Of a stretch of DNA of 64,000 nt, positions 34,761-45,931 are shown piece by piece. The stretch is from Liolophura sinensis (taxonomy: Eukaryota > Mollusca > Polyplacophora > Chitonida > Chitonidae). The first letter of the stretch is position 1. Each line of letters opens with the position of its first letter. Where the stretch lies: contig NC_088305.1 of the NCBI RefSeq assembly GCF_032854445.1, positions 22,234,955 to 22,298,954 on the forward strand, given 5' to 3'. The notes under the pieces were generated by a model. It was not told the DNA's origin. It ran no database searches and was given only the letters and a program-made list of their open reading frames with translations. The position numbers and the translations under genes were made by a program.

Positions 34761-35322
34761 CCCCCGTGGGGTTTCCGGGGTGATAAGAATAGGACCTCAG
34801 CCCTCTAGGCAAGCTTGTCGTAAAAGTCGACTAACCTAGAGCTCTCCTGTGTGAACCCGGTGAATATAATAGGCTCACATCTTCTCGGTTGTGTGAGAGG
34901 CAACCGGAGAGCGACCTGTTTGCCATGGGTTGCGACCCGTAATCTCCGAGGACGGGATCCTGGTGGCTGAGGGCGTGCTGGTCTTGCGAGATCCTCACGC
35001 CCAACACGTCACTTTGGCCCTTACTTGGAGAGAGACGGGAGGTCGGATGGACCCGGTCCGATCAATCGTCTGATCATGTCTAGCCCTACACTTGATCCCG
35101 TTTGTTATTCTTTGTCTTACCAAGATGTCAAGTTGGCTCTTCAGATGCACTTCCTTTGGGGTCAATGCAGAAGGCGGTGGCTAATGGGTCAATCGAGTAG
35201 ATTGAATTTAACCTTTTGGTATAACTCAATCTGTTCGAGTATACCTTGCGTGGATTCCCTGTTTTTATTCTCTGCTGGTCATCCGCAGAGGTAGATTCGC
35301 CCTTGTTGGCACTCCGTGGCGG

Positions 35323-36651
35323 GTGGGGGACACGCAGGGTGATATTGCTAAGAAAAGAAAAAATGAAGTTCCATTAGATATTGAAGGAGAAAATACTTAT
35401 TTTCCTACCTTCTTAGTAATATCTAATAAAAATGAAGGCAAAATGAAAATAAATCCATTTGTACTTAAAAAAACGTTAGAAAGTTATGCTGGAACTCCGA
35501 AACAAGTCAAAAAAATGAAATCTGGGAACATTTTGTTGGAAGTTTCCAGAAAACAGCAATATATAAATTTATTAAAAATTCAAAATATAGGAGAACAGCC
35601 GGTTTCTGTTTCTCCACATAATACATTGAACTGCTGCCATGGAATAATTCGGGACAGAGACCAGGACCTTACCGAAATGAACGAAGAACAAATAACTGAA
35701 GAACTAAAACATCAAGGAGTAAGTAAGGTAAAACGCTTCCTAATTAGAAGAGATGGAAACCTGATAAAAACGAACACTTATATGATAACTTTTAACAGAC
35801 CTTCCCTTCCGTCGTCTATATTTATTGGGCCATATAGTGTAAGGGTGGAGTTGTTTATACCTAACCCCACCCGTTGTTTCTCCTGCCAGCGGTTTGGCCA
35901 TGGCAGGAGTCAATGCCGCAACACACTGGTCTGCTTTAGATGTGCGGAAGCAGGACATGAGGGATTTGACTGCACAAAAACAATAAAATGTTTCAATTGT
36001 AGTGGAGCCCACATGGCCTCTTCCAAGGACTGCCCGCTTTTCAAAAAAGAGAAAGAAATTATAACCTTAAAATGTAAAAATAATATATCCTATCAGGAAG
36101 CAAAGCGTATGGTCTCTGTCACGCATGGCCTTACAACATCTACTTTTGCCAACGTTGTAAGGAAAACCACTGTTTCTGTGGGGGTCCAAAACACTTTTAC
36201 TTGGCCCATTGACAAAGAACAGCCACAGAAACTCGTCACGAAACCCGTAAATAAGACAGCCAGCTCATCATCTCAGACTGATATCAACCCATCTAAAATA
36301 CCTAATACTTTACCTGAGTATCTAGCACTTTCTTTATCTGACCACACTTCATGTGATAATAAATCTAATAAACCCGTTGATTCTTCACAGAAAACAACGG
36401 GTGACAAAAATAAATCTGAGAAAAATCATAAAAAGGATAAACCTAGTGGCCCCCTGGAGCGTCCCTCTAAGGCCACTAGGGACCCAATCCAAACTTATAA
36501 TAAGTTTGGATCGTTGGAGGATGTCGATCCTTCAACTTCATGTGCAGATCTGATGGATACATCATATGCACCTAAGAGATGTCCTAGTAGATCTCCCAAA
36601 AAGGGTCGTCCTCGGTCAAGACATAAATCCCCAATACGTCTTCCTTCATAA
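35323..36651 (+). CDS. I/Nimb-like ORF1, type II, start codon lost
   Basis: Homologous to the ORF1 at 57843 (KKRKNE..LD.EG, then FPTFLVIS and KINPFVLKKTLESYAG). Knuckles are CFSCQRFGHGRSQC, CFRCAEAGHEGFDC and CFNCSGAHMASSKDC. Compared with 57843, about 44 bp around the initiator ATG are deleted, so no ATG precedes the conserved part and the first in-frame codon here is GTG. This copy is unlikely to make ORF1 normally. The stop overlaps the ORF2 ATG as TAATG at 36649-36653. Confidence 0.78.
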   Translation: MGDTQGDIAKKRKNEVPLDIEGENTYFPTFLVISNKNEGKMKINPFVLKKTLESYAGTPKQVKKMKSGNILLEVSRKQQYINLLKIQNIGEQPVSVSPHNTLNCCHGIIRDRDQDLTEMNEEQITEELKHQGVSKVKRFLIRRDGNLIKTNTYMITFNRPSLPSSIFIGPYSVRVELFIPNPTRCFSCQRFGHGRSQCRNTLVCFRCAEAGHEGFDCTKTIKCFNCSGAHMASSKDCPLFKKEKEIITLKCKNNISYQEAKRMVSVTHGLTTSTFANVVRKTTVSVGVQNTFTWPIDKEQPQKLVTKPVNKTASSSSQTDINPSKIPNTLPEYLALSLSDHTSCDNKSNKPVDSSQKTTGDKNKSEKNHKKDKPSGPLERPSKATRDPIQTYNKFGSLEDVDPSTSCADLMDTSYAPKRCPSRSPKKGRPRSRHKSPIRLPS

Positions 36652-39600
36652 TGGCGATATGACAAAATTATACAATGGAATTGTCGAGGTCTTAAGGTAA
36701 ATTTTATTGAAATAACACAGCTAGTTCAATATTTAAATCCAGTAGCCCTATGTCTTCAGGAAACTCACCTGAAGACATCTGACAAAGACACAGTAGCCCT
36801 TAAATATTATTCATTATATAGTACTTATTCAAATGAAGAAGAGCGAGCTGCAGGCGGCTCCTCGATATTCATTAATAACAGTATTATCCACAGCCCTGTT
36901 GCTCTGCATACAGAGCTTCAGGCTGTGGCCGTTCGTATTTCACTGTCTAAAACAGTCACATTATGTTCGGTGTATATACCTCCGAACACTTCTTTGTCAG
37001 CTTCAGTTACATAATCTTACAGAACAATTACCTAAACCGTTTATTATCATGGGAGATTTTAATTCCCATAACCCTCTATGCGTCAGTAATAACATAAATA
37101 ATTATTGCAAGATAATCGAAGACTTCTTATGTAAGGAACAACTGTGTTATTTCAATGATGGTTCTAATACCTATTTACATCCGGGTAATGGCACTTATTC
37201 TGCTATCGATCTCACCATCACGGATCCATCACTTCTCCCAGATTTTTCTTGGAAGGTGCATGACGATCTTTGTGGTAGTGACCATTTTCCTATTTTCCTA
37301 GAGCATATCACTTCTAATTCTTTAGAACGTGTAGCTAGGTGGAAATTCGATAAAGCAGATTGGATCGCATTTGAGATGTTCTGTGAGGCTGATATCACTC
37401 CAGAGACTCTCAGTGCAGCAAATGATCCAATATTAAAATTTAACGAGCTTCTTTTACGAGCTGCCGATAGAACTATCCCTAAAACCTCGACAAATCCAAA
37501 ATCCAAAAGCAAACCCTGGTATGATAAGGACTGTCGCAAAGCCATTAAGGACCGCAAAAAGGCCGAGCGAAACTTTAATATTTGTCCTACTAATAACAAC
37601 TTAAACCAGGTTCGTATTTTTCGAGCTAAGGCTCGCCGATTACTCAAGTCCAAGAGACGATCTTGTTGGCGGAACTTTGTTTCGGGCATTACGTCAAGAG
37701 CACCCGTGCGTAAGGACTGGAGCATGGTTCAGAAACTTAAGGGCAAAAATAATAAAGAAAAAGTTCAGCATTTAAAGGATGGAGATAATATATTAACCTC
37801 TCCATCCGATAAAGCAAATAAATTAGCTGAAACAATTTCCAAGAAATATTCTTCTAAGAACTATACTAAAAAATTCCAACATATTAAAAACCAGAAGGAG
37901 AAAACTAAATTGCCCATTTCTTCTAAAAATTTAGACGATTATAATCGTCCTTTTAATATCGAGGAGCTTAAAACCGCATTAAAAAAGGCCCACGATATTG
38001 CTTGTGGTCCTGATAATGTATATTATAAGTTTCTGAACCATTTACCACCTGAGCCACTGGAGTCTCGCTTGGACTTGATTAATGATATTTGGATAACTGG
38101 TAATTTTCCACCATCATGGAGGGAGGCGTATATTATTCCGGTTCCCAAACCGGGTAAGGATCATACTGATCCAAATAATTACCGTCCCATAGCTCTTACC
38201 AGCTGTGTCTGTAAGACTATGGAACGGATGATTAATGATAGACTTGTTTGGTTTCTTGAAACCAACAAGCTTTTATCTAATATTCAATGTGGTTTTCGTC
38301 AAGGTCAATCTACTTTAGATCACCTTGTTCGATTTGAAACTTTTATTCGTGATGGTTTTGTTAATAATGAACATGTGGTGTCCATATTTTTTGACCTTGA
38401 AAAGGCTTACGACACCACATGGAAAAATGGTATTTTAAAAGACCTCAGGGATATGGGTCTTAAAGGTCGATTACCTATATTTATATCACAATTTTTATCC
38501 GATCGTCAGTTTAAGGTACGGGTTGGGTCCACTCTTTCTGACTCTTATGAGCAGGAAATGGGTGTACCCCAGGGCAGTATTCTATCACCAACTCTGTTCA
38601 GCATAAAAATAAATAGCCTAGCAAAAACATTAACATTGGGCACAGAGGGTTCTTTATACGTGGATGATTTCCTTATATGCTACCGAGCTAAGAATATGAA
38701 TAATATCGAACGTCAGTTGCAGCTTTGTCTCAACAAAATCGAGAAATGGGTAACTGAAAACGGTTTTAGATTTTCAACGTCTAAAACCGTCGGTATGCAT
38801 TTTTGGAACAAACGGAAACTTCATCTTGATCCAGAGCTTAATTATTGTGAACAGATTAAAATTGTTGGAGAAACTAAATTTTTAGGTATAATATTTGATA
38901 GTAAACTATCTTTTATACCTCATATAAAAATGCTTAAAGCTAAATGTACAAAGGCTCTCGATATAATTAAGGTCGTGTCTAGCACCGATTGGGGTGCTGA
39001 CCGATCAGTTTTACTTAATTTATATCGTTCTCTGGTGAGGTCTAAATTGGACTATGGATCCATCATTTACGGTTCCGCTAGGAAGTCTTATATTAAAATG
39101 TTGGATCCTGTTCATCACCAAGGTTTGAGGCTCAGCCTTGGTGCTTTTAGAACCTCACCAGTAGAAAGTTTATACGTGGAGGCAAATGAGCCTTCTTTAT
39201 ACAACCGACGTATTAAACTTAGTCTTTAATATGCTACAAAGCTTAAAGCACATCCAACAAACTTTGCCTACGACTGTGTTTTCAATCCATTATATGTAGA
39301 CAAATATATTAAATGTCCTAACAACATCCCTTCGTTCGGTCTTCCCATACAGGACCATATTGTGGGAGCTAACATTAAGCTGAAGGATATAGCTTCGGTG
39401 TCTTTCCCGGAGTCTCCTCCATGGCTTCTCCCACAAACTAAACTAATATTTGATCTACGTAAATATAATAAATCAAATACAAATCCTCTTATAATTCAGC
39501 AAAGTTTTGCTGAAATCAAGGCTGATTATATGGACTATAAATTTATATATACTGACGGGTCAAAGGATGGGGACAGGGCTGCGGCTGTCTTAGAGCAGCG

Positions 39601-40318
39601 GGTCACTTCTCTTCGTCTGCCCCCTTCATCTTCTATCTTTTCTGCAGAGGCCAGGGCTATACTCCTGGCCTTATCATATGTTTCCTCTGGGCATGTCCAA
39701 AGGGCAGTGATATGCAGCGACTCGCTGTCTTGCCTTTTGGCGATTCAGAATAATAAATTTAAAAATCCATTGATACTTGAGATAATAGGCAAACACCGAA
39801 AACTAATTAAAAGAGGTAAAGATATTATATTCTGTTGGATACCAAGTCACACTGGTATCCATGGAAATACAGTCGTGGACAGGGAAGCGAAAGCTGCCCT
39901 ATATAAACCTGCAAATAATACTGACTTGAAGTCTAATATTCTTAAATATATTCGTCGCCTTTGGCAGGGTGATTGGAACTTGCAGATCCATAATAAACTG
40001 CATGCCATTCATCCTGTCATTGGCTACAATGCCTATACTTGTCTAATGTCTCGCAGAGACCAAGTAGTTTTAACGAGGTGTCCTATTGAGCATTCTCATC
40101 TGACACACAATTTCATCTTGGATGGGAGCAGTGCTCCCGAGTGTGTTGGATGTGATGCTGAATACGGAATCAAACATATTTTGGTTGACTGTGTAGACTT
40201 TGCTCATGTTCGGCAAAGGTTCTACACGGTCAACTCTATATATGATTTGTTTGACAGCATCGCTGGCGATGTTGTCATAAATTATTAGAAGGCCATTGGC
40301 CTATATCATAAAATATAA
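36651..40318 (+). pseudogene. I/Nimb-like ORF2, few lesions
   Basis: Two bases are lost right after the ATG (GCGATATGAC for GCGATATATGAC). A frame shift lies near 37000 in the endonuclease. A CAA to TAA stop is at 39227-39229 after LSL, and a late TAG follows VVINY. Between them 36833-39229 is open and carries IIMGDFNSHNPL, GSDHFPI, FFDLEKAYDTTW, GVPQGSILSP and SLYVDDFLICY. RNase H (FIYTDGSKDGDR, ICSDSLSCLLAI, IPSHTGIHGN) is open in 39362-40288 with CVGCDAEYGIKHILVDC at its end. Confidence 0.85.
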
Positions 40319-40580
40319 ATTTTAATTGTCATAAATATCTATAGATAAGTTATATACATACAGCCTTCCAGATATACTATTTTTAAATATAATGGTTTTC
40401 GAATTTTATCTGTTTTCTTTTTTCTTATCTCATTTTAAACATGTCTGTACTTGTTTTACTTTTGATGTTCTCACCATCATTTTGAAAACCTTAACCGTCT
40501 CCTGTTTTCACCTTGTTCTCGCCACGATATGGCTGAAATATTGCCGATGTGGCGTTAAACCATATTCATTCATTCATTCA

Positions 40581-40977
40581 AACATATTCTGGTTGACTGT
40601 GTAGACTTTGCCCATGTTCGGCAAAGATTCTACACAGTCAAATCTATATATGATTTATTTGACAGCATCGCTGGCGATGTTGTCATAAATTATTTGAAGG
40701 TCATTGGCCTATATCATAAAATATAAATTTTAATTGTCATAAATATTTAAAGATAAACAGTTATATACATATAGAATATAATCCTGGTTTTCGAATTTTA
40801 ACTCTTTTTTTTTTTCTTTTATGCGATTTTAAACATGTCTGTACTTTTTGTTTTACTTTTGATGTTCATATTATCATATCGAAAACCTTAACCGTCTCGC
40901 GTTTTTCACCTCGTTCTCGCCACGATATGGCTGAAATATTGCCGATGTGGCGTTAAACCATAATCATTCATTCATTC
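40581..40977 (+). mobile_element. 3' fragment of an I/Nimb-like LINE
   Basis: About 400 bp covering the last 45 ORF2 codons (ILVDCVDFAHVRQRF onward), the 3' UTR and an ATTC tail. It starts exactly where the previous element's tail ends, sharing the bases tca at the join, with no intervening genomic DNA. Confidence 0.85.
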
Positions 40978-41625
40978 TTTGGTCTTTCTCTGAATATTGA
41001 GAAAAACCGGTAGAGGGTATTAGTAAATGACTGTAACGGCTTTTTTGAGACGAATGCATGTGGTCTAATGTACGCCTGTTGTTGTTGCACCACACGCACG
41101 GCATACCAGTAAGTATTAGCAGTACCTTACCGTACCGTAAGTGCATCGGTAATACACACAAATTCTACCCCAACAGCAAAATTCCAAATAGGTGTGAACA
41201 TGTAAGAGTTATTTACACTATGCTTTGTTAATCCAATGATATAGCAAACTTTATTTTGGCCTTCCACTTGCAAACGAGATACCGACACACAAAAACACCA
41301 GTGGGGAATGCATTATATGGGCTCCACAACACTGTGTGGGGTTAAGTGATAATTTCAAATGATTGACCAAGTTTCAAAGGCAGTATCAGAGAAATATTAC
41401 CAGAAGTGCTTTAACCTCTTACAGTGAACAAATGGATCTGACCGCCTTTTTCGCGAAGCATGACTGACATCGTGGCTGAATATTTTTTATGTGTAATGTA
41501 AGCTTACAACTGCTTTGATATTAGCCTAATGACATAAATGTGCCAGTGAACAAACGATTAAATAGACTTAAACGAAGTCGTGCGTGTTTGTTCTTTTAGG
41601 AAAATTAATATGTATTGTTTCTAAG
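40978..41625. other. Non-coding, nothing recognised
   Basis: Unique-looking AT-rich sequence with no open frame of note. Confidence 0.5.
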
Positions 41626-41636
41626 CTATCAAAATA

Positions 41637-41899
41637 TTTATTTATTTGATTGGTATTTTACGCCGTACTCAAGAATATTTCACTTATACGACGGCGGCCA
41701 GCATTATGGTGGGAGGAAACCGGGCAGAGCCCGGGAGAAACCCACGACCATCCGCAGGTTACTGCCAGACCTTCCCACTTACGACCGGAGACGAAACCAG
41801 CATGAGCTGGACTTGAACTCACAGCGACCGCATTGGTGAGAGGCTTCTGGGTCATTACGCTGCGCTAGCGCGCTAACCGACTGAGCCACGGAGGCCCCC
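41637..41899 (-). mobile_element. tRNA-derived SINE with 11-bp target duplication
   Basis: On the minus strand: tRNA head GGCCTCCGTGGCTCAGTCGG with GTTAGCGCGC (A box), B box GAGTTCAAGTCC, a middle body, then the tail CCGCCGTCGTATAAG, TGAAATATTCTTGAG, TACGGCGTAAAATACC and AAATA repeats. The duplication ctatcaaaata lies at 41626-41636 and 41900-41910. Perfect duplications suggest a fairly young insertion. Confidence 0.9.
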
Positions 41900-42067
41900 C
41901 TATCAAAATAGGCAATGTAATTAGCGATGCAGGCATGATTTATTATGCAGTTAATTACATATTTATTTAACATTTTAGCATACTTCTATCAAGGAAAGAC
42001 ATACAAAAAACTTTGCATGAATAAGAGCGAAGTGAATTGGGCAGCCACCCCCCTCTTCATTCAATGT

Positions 42068-42135
42068 CCGGATAGCACAGTTGGTAGAGCGTGCGCTTTG
42101 GGAGCGGTATAACCACGCATACCGCCAAGCACTCA
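42068..42135 (+). mobile_element. 68-bp tRNA-headed mini-insertion with 15-bp target duplication
   Basis: The direct repeat ctcttcattcaatgt at 42053-42067 and 42136-42150 brackets CCGGATAGCACAGTTGG, TAGAGCG (A-box-like D arm), TGCGCTTTGGGAGCGG (anticodon-like arm with TGG) and an end GCACTCA. The B box and T arm are absent. It looks like a shortened SINE or reverse-transcribed tRNA fragment moved by a LINE. Confidence 0.7.
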
Positions 42136-42150
42136 CTCTTCATTCAATGT

Positions 42151-43253
42151 AGCGGAATATGACTCCATGCATTCATACACAGCCCTCCTGCCTTCAACCT
42201 ATATGGGCCTACACACTCGTTTAATGTGCAGCGCGAAATTTAGCAAATAATAAACATCATGAATTAACACCTAAAAGCTGATTTAGCAGTGACTACATAA
42301 TTGCAAATAACGTAATTAACCATTACGGATATAAATCTCCAACCTGTGTACCCAAAGATTTATATTTATACAATCACATGCTTCATCAATCAGTTACTAT
42401 TCAGTATATGGCAGATATCCGTAATAACATTACACAACTCTATGCGCAGAATTAGAACAACAAATTTCTCCCAATATTAATTTCAAAATCGAGATAAACA
42501 CACCTGTGAACTTTGTACCCTGCTCATCACGTTACATATACACCCACTGGAGTGGACGTACCAGGAAATGCCCTCAATTCTCCTGAGAGCACCATACCTA
42601 TACAATGTCTGGTGTTAGGAGAATGTAAACCTATGCAGTTCTAGTAAGTTTTAAGAGCCAACTTGTTTAGTACTCTAACTAGTGAAAAGTGTAGCCTTCA
42701 TACTGCAACTATTTTCGGTCAATCAGCAGGCCTACTGAGGTAAACCAGACCTCTACAAGTAAAGCTACATTTGTGATTACAGGTACCGTGTTAGTACATT
42801 AGAATGAATGGTATGTTTCCCGCGATCTGTTACCCCTGTAACGTGGCTCCAACGAGATCTCCACAAACTCGAAATAGGCTTACTGGGGTCACGGTGCCAA
42901 GATGACAACAGAACCGTGCTTTATTATCCATTAGGTTTACTGTGTGTCAAGCAAATAATGACGTAATAAAAAGTATGTATTTCATTAGCTCCGTTTAAAC
43001 ATAAAGCAGGGTGGCCTACATCGTGACAGACAATTAAATACCATGTCACTGAAATAAATACCAATAGAATTCAACAGGTTTCGCAAGATACTAATCAATA
43101 GGCATAGGGTTCAAATCGTCATCATGCCTATCAGACGTCTAGAGATACCTTCTATATGAATTAACTTGTAAAACGGAGGATTACGTGTTGATCATTCCTA
43201 AACTAAATCACTCGAGTCAGAAAACGAAGAAGAAGCGATCAGCTTTACAAAAT
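42151..43253. other. Non-coding, nothing recognised
   Basis: No supported gene, repeat end or RNA gene in this stretch, which lies downstream of the OB-fold gene's poly(A) signal. Confidence 0.5.
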
Positions 43254-43259
43254 TTTATT
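43254..43259 (-). terminator. Probable poly(A) signal AATAAA
   Basis: TTTATT on the + strand reads AATAAA on the minus strand, about 190 bp after the stop of the gene ending at 43449. Confidence 0.5.
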
Positions 43260-43448
43260 TAAGACAATATATCGTGTTTGTAGAACATGGAATGATCCAA
43301 ACTGACATAAAAAATAAAACCCATGTGCAAATAAAGCAAATAAAGCAGATACATAAATGGAAATGTTTTTTGTCACTAAAGCCACTAATCTTTTAAATAT
43401 ATACGTATATATAGTTTTTAGCAAAGGTGCCAGCTTGTATGCCCCGGC

Positions 43449-45931
43449 TTAAGAAGTTTCTTCATCGATCCTTTCACTGCAAATAATAAAAATTTCCAAT
43501 TAGTGTAAGATAAACGAATGGCCTGTATGGCGGAAAAGTTATACTAAATCAATATAACAGTGCTTTCTTGCTGCAGTTAGACATGGCCAAAGTGTTTGTC
43601 TTGAATGATCTTGAAAGTATTGATACATTGTAGGCCTGTGTACATCGTCGTTTTCTGTTCGGCATTTTGAACAAAAAAACTGTTGAAGTGTTACACCAGC
43701 CATAACTTGACAGCTTGCGTGTATAATTTAAACTAGAGTAATGGTAGCGGAAGAAATAGAGGTAAATTGGAACAAAGATATATAGAATAACTTGGGAAAA
43801 TTTTGTAAGATATACATCCTGTTTAATTATTATTGGTTACTTTTCTTCGAATGACACCTGACTGTCCATCTTCTTACGGCTCGATCACATAGAATAGAAC
43901 AATGTTTATTTTACCTGGGTAGCACAAATTGGCTAAGGGCTAGCCTTCTTTGTTGGTCCAGCATATAATGTTGATAAATGACTTACACTGAAAGTATTCT
44001 AAATCCTTGTCTTCTCCCCTTCACCCTGACGCTGTCCTCGAACATCTCCAATGGGAATAATGTCAAAACTTGATCATGAGTTAAAAAACAGACATCTTCT
44101 TCATCCTTAAGAATGATTGTAGAATCGTCCCTAGAAAAACAAAGCAAACTTATAATTTAATAAAGTTGACAACTTACATAAGTTCTTATACCAGAATAAA
44201 AGTTTATGCGTAGTTTTGATAAATTTTAAAAGCATCTTTCGAACTCCTTTGAAAATTTCAATAGATAGTGTCAATTTCTTTGCCTGAGTGACAATCCACA
44301 TCGACCCCGAATAGTCCAACAATAATCATATAAATACTCACATCTGAAAACAGACTCCTTCTACTTTTCCCTCAAAATCAGTTGGTTCACTGTCTTCCTG
44401 TAAACAGACAATATCCAGTAATTATTAGATCTCGTGTTGTTTTTTTCTGCCAATCAAAGTACAAAATCTTGTTAATATAAGTAATCAATTGTTACAACCA
44501 GCGGGTGCTCAATGGTGCGAACAACTACAACAGATAGAGGGGAAAACATTAACATTGGTGTGTACTGTTCATAACTGGGATTCCAACTGAATTTAGCAAC
44601 TAACCCAGACTTCTGTCATTTCAGTAGAATTGGCATCTGTCTTCCCCCTGTACTCGGCAATGTTCGCACATGAGACTGTGACAGTGTGGCCAACTGGTGG
44701 CAACGCCAGGTCCGCCTGTGGCCCCCACAGCTTCACCTCTATTTCTTCGCCACCTTTGACAGCTTTAATATCTTGCGTCTGGATGTTGGGGTAGTTATTA
44801 CACTTGATACCTGTTTAACAGAAAGTGTGTTTTGGTTTTAAGGCCATTAACAGAATATTGTATAGTACTCTTGTTTTGGCTGTGTCCTTCCTTCTGCAAA
44901 TATCTTTTAAGGGTGTAGTGTAGTTTATGTTATAATCAGTATATGTGTTTTGAAGAAAAAATGTGAATTGAGAAAGGTGATTATTAAAAATATATATACA
45001 CATGACATGGAAGTGGTATGAGCCTTTCCACTTGAATTCTTACATCAGACAATTCCCCTGTGATAGACAGGCGCCTCTTGCGGGGTGATACCAAGGCCTC
45101 CCGTACACTTACAACCGGCGGGTTGTAAAACTCCTTTTCAACTTCCTCCGGGAACGAAAATCTTCCACACTGCATAATCTACGAGCAAAAATTAAAAAAA
45201 CATCGTGTTTATTGATATCAAAAATATTTCCATTTTCTTTGATCTATCGTATATTGACAAAATTACGGATTTACACTCAGTAATATCGTCATATATCAAT
45301 CATTGTTTTCAAGTGCGAAGTGTAGATGAAAACATACATAACACATACATGATAGTTTGAAACAAGTCAGCTATTTTTATCCCCTTGTGCTACAGCTAAT
45401 GCAGTGGGCAAAGTCTTTCATTGACGTTGTAAAATGAAACTTCTGTATATCTTACCCTGGACGTCTCGGAAACTCTGACAAACTGGCTAACAGAAACATT
45501 CCTCAACAGATAAAACTTACCTTTGGTCATTTTCGCCTTCTTGGTCAAAGGCATGAATGCCACCTTCACTGTCTTGGAAATTGAATCTACAACATTCACT
45601 GAGACAAAATCTCCTCCTGTTCCATGCTTCTCTGTCGGTTCAGTGAGGACTTTCGCTTTTAAAGTAATTTGTATCAAGAAAAAACAAAATGACAAAAAAG
45701 GAACATTAACGAATTTATGTTCAAAATTCTTTTCAATTCAAAGAAATAAATCTGTTTTAACAAAGAAAGAATATCAAGACCAAACTGTGGCCCCACCTGT
45801 CAACTCATCCAATAGCCTACTCGCGTAAATCCTTCAAAATCTAAATTAGATCGTGCAATATTAAGCCTACGGTAATTTTTGAAAATAATTGAAATTTGAG
45901 AATTTTATTACTTACAGAACAATTTCGCCAT
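43449..45931 (-). CDS. Seven-exon gene for a 258-residue OB-fold-like protein
   Basis: Coding exons on the minus strand: 45931-45916, 45655-45456, 45178-45044, 44802-44605, 44397-44342, 44130-43987 and 43476-43449. Each junction has GT-AG ends (donors GTAAGT, GTAAGA, GTAAGA, GTTAGT, GTGAGT, GTAAGT). The phases agree and sum to 777 nt: 258 codons plus TAA. The protein starts MAKLFSKVLTEPTEKHG. Residues about 95-180 (RLSITGELSD, then GEEIEVKLWGPQADLALPP, HTVTVSCANIAEYRG) have the strand pattern of an RPA-like single-strand-binding OB fold. Residues 6-72 may be another. The exon 4 acceptor is the least sure: an AG eight bases upstream would break the frame. I do not recognise the family; ssDNA or RNA binding is inferred. 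Confidence 0.72.

Larger units (their letters stand above)
34761..40580 (+). mobile_element. I/Nimb-like LINE with RNase H, full-length, decayed
   Basis: Leader 34761-35322, type II ORF1, ORF2 and an ATTC tail ending at 40580. It is inserted into the RT region of the older ORF2 that ends at 34760; the interrupted copy does not resume afterwards. The right end touches a separate 3' fragment. Confidence 0.85.

Noticed and set aside
35323-35350. GTG as a real start codon for the ORF1 ending at 36651
   Set aside because: Comparison with 57843 shows the ATG region is deleted; the GTG is only the first in-frame codon after an upstream stop.
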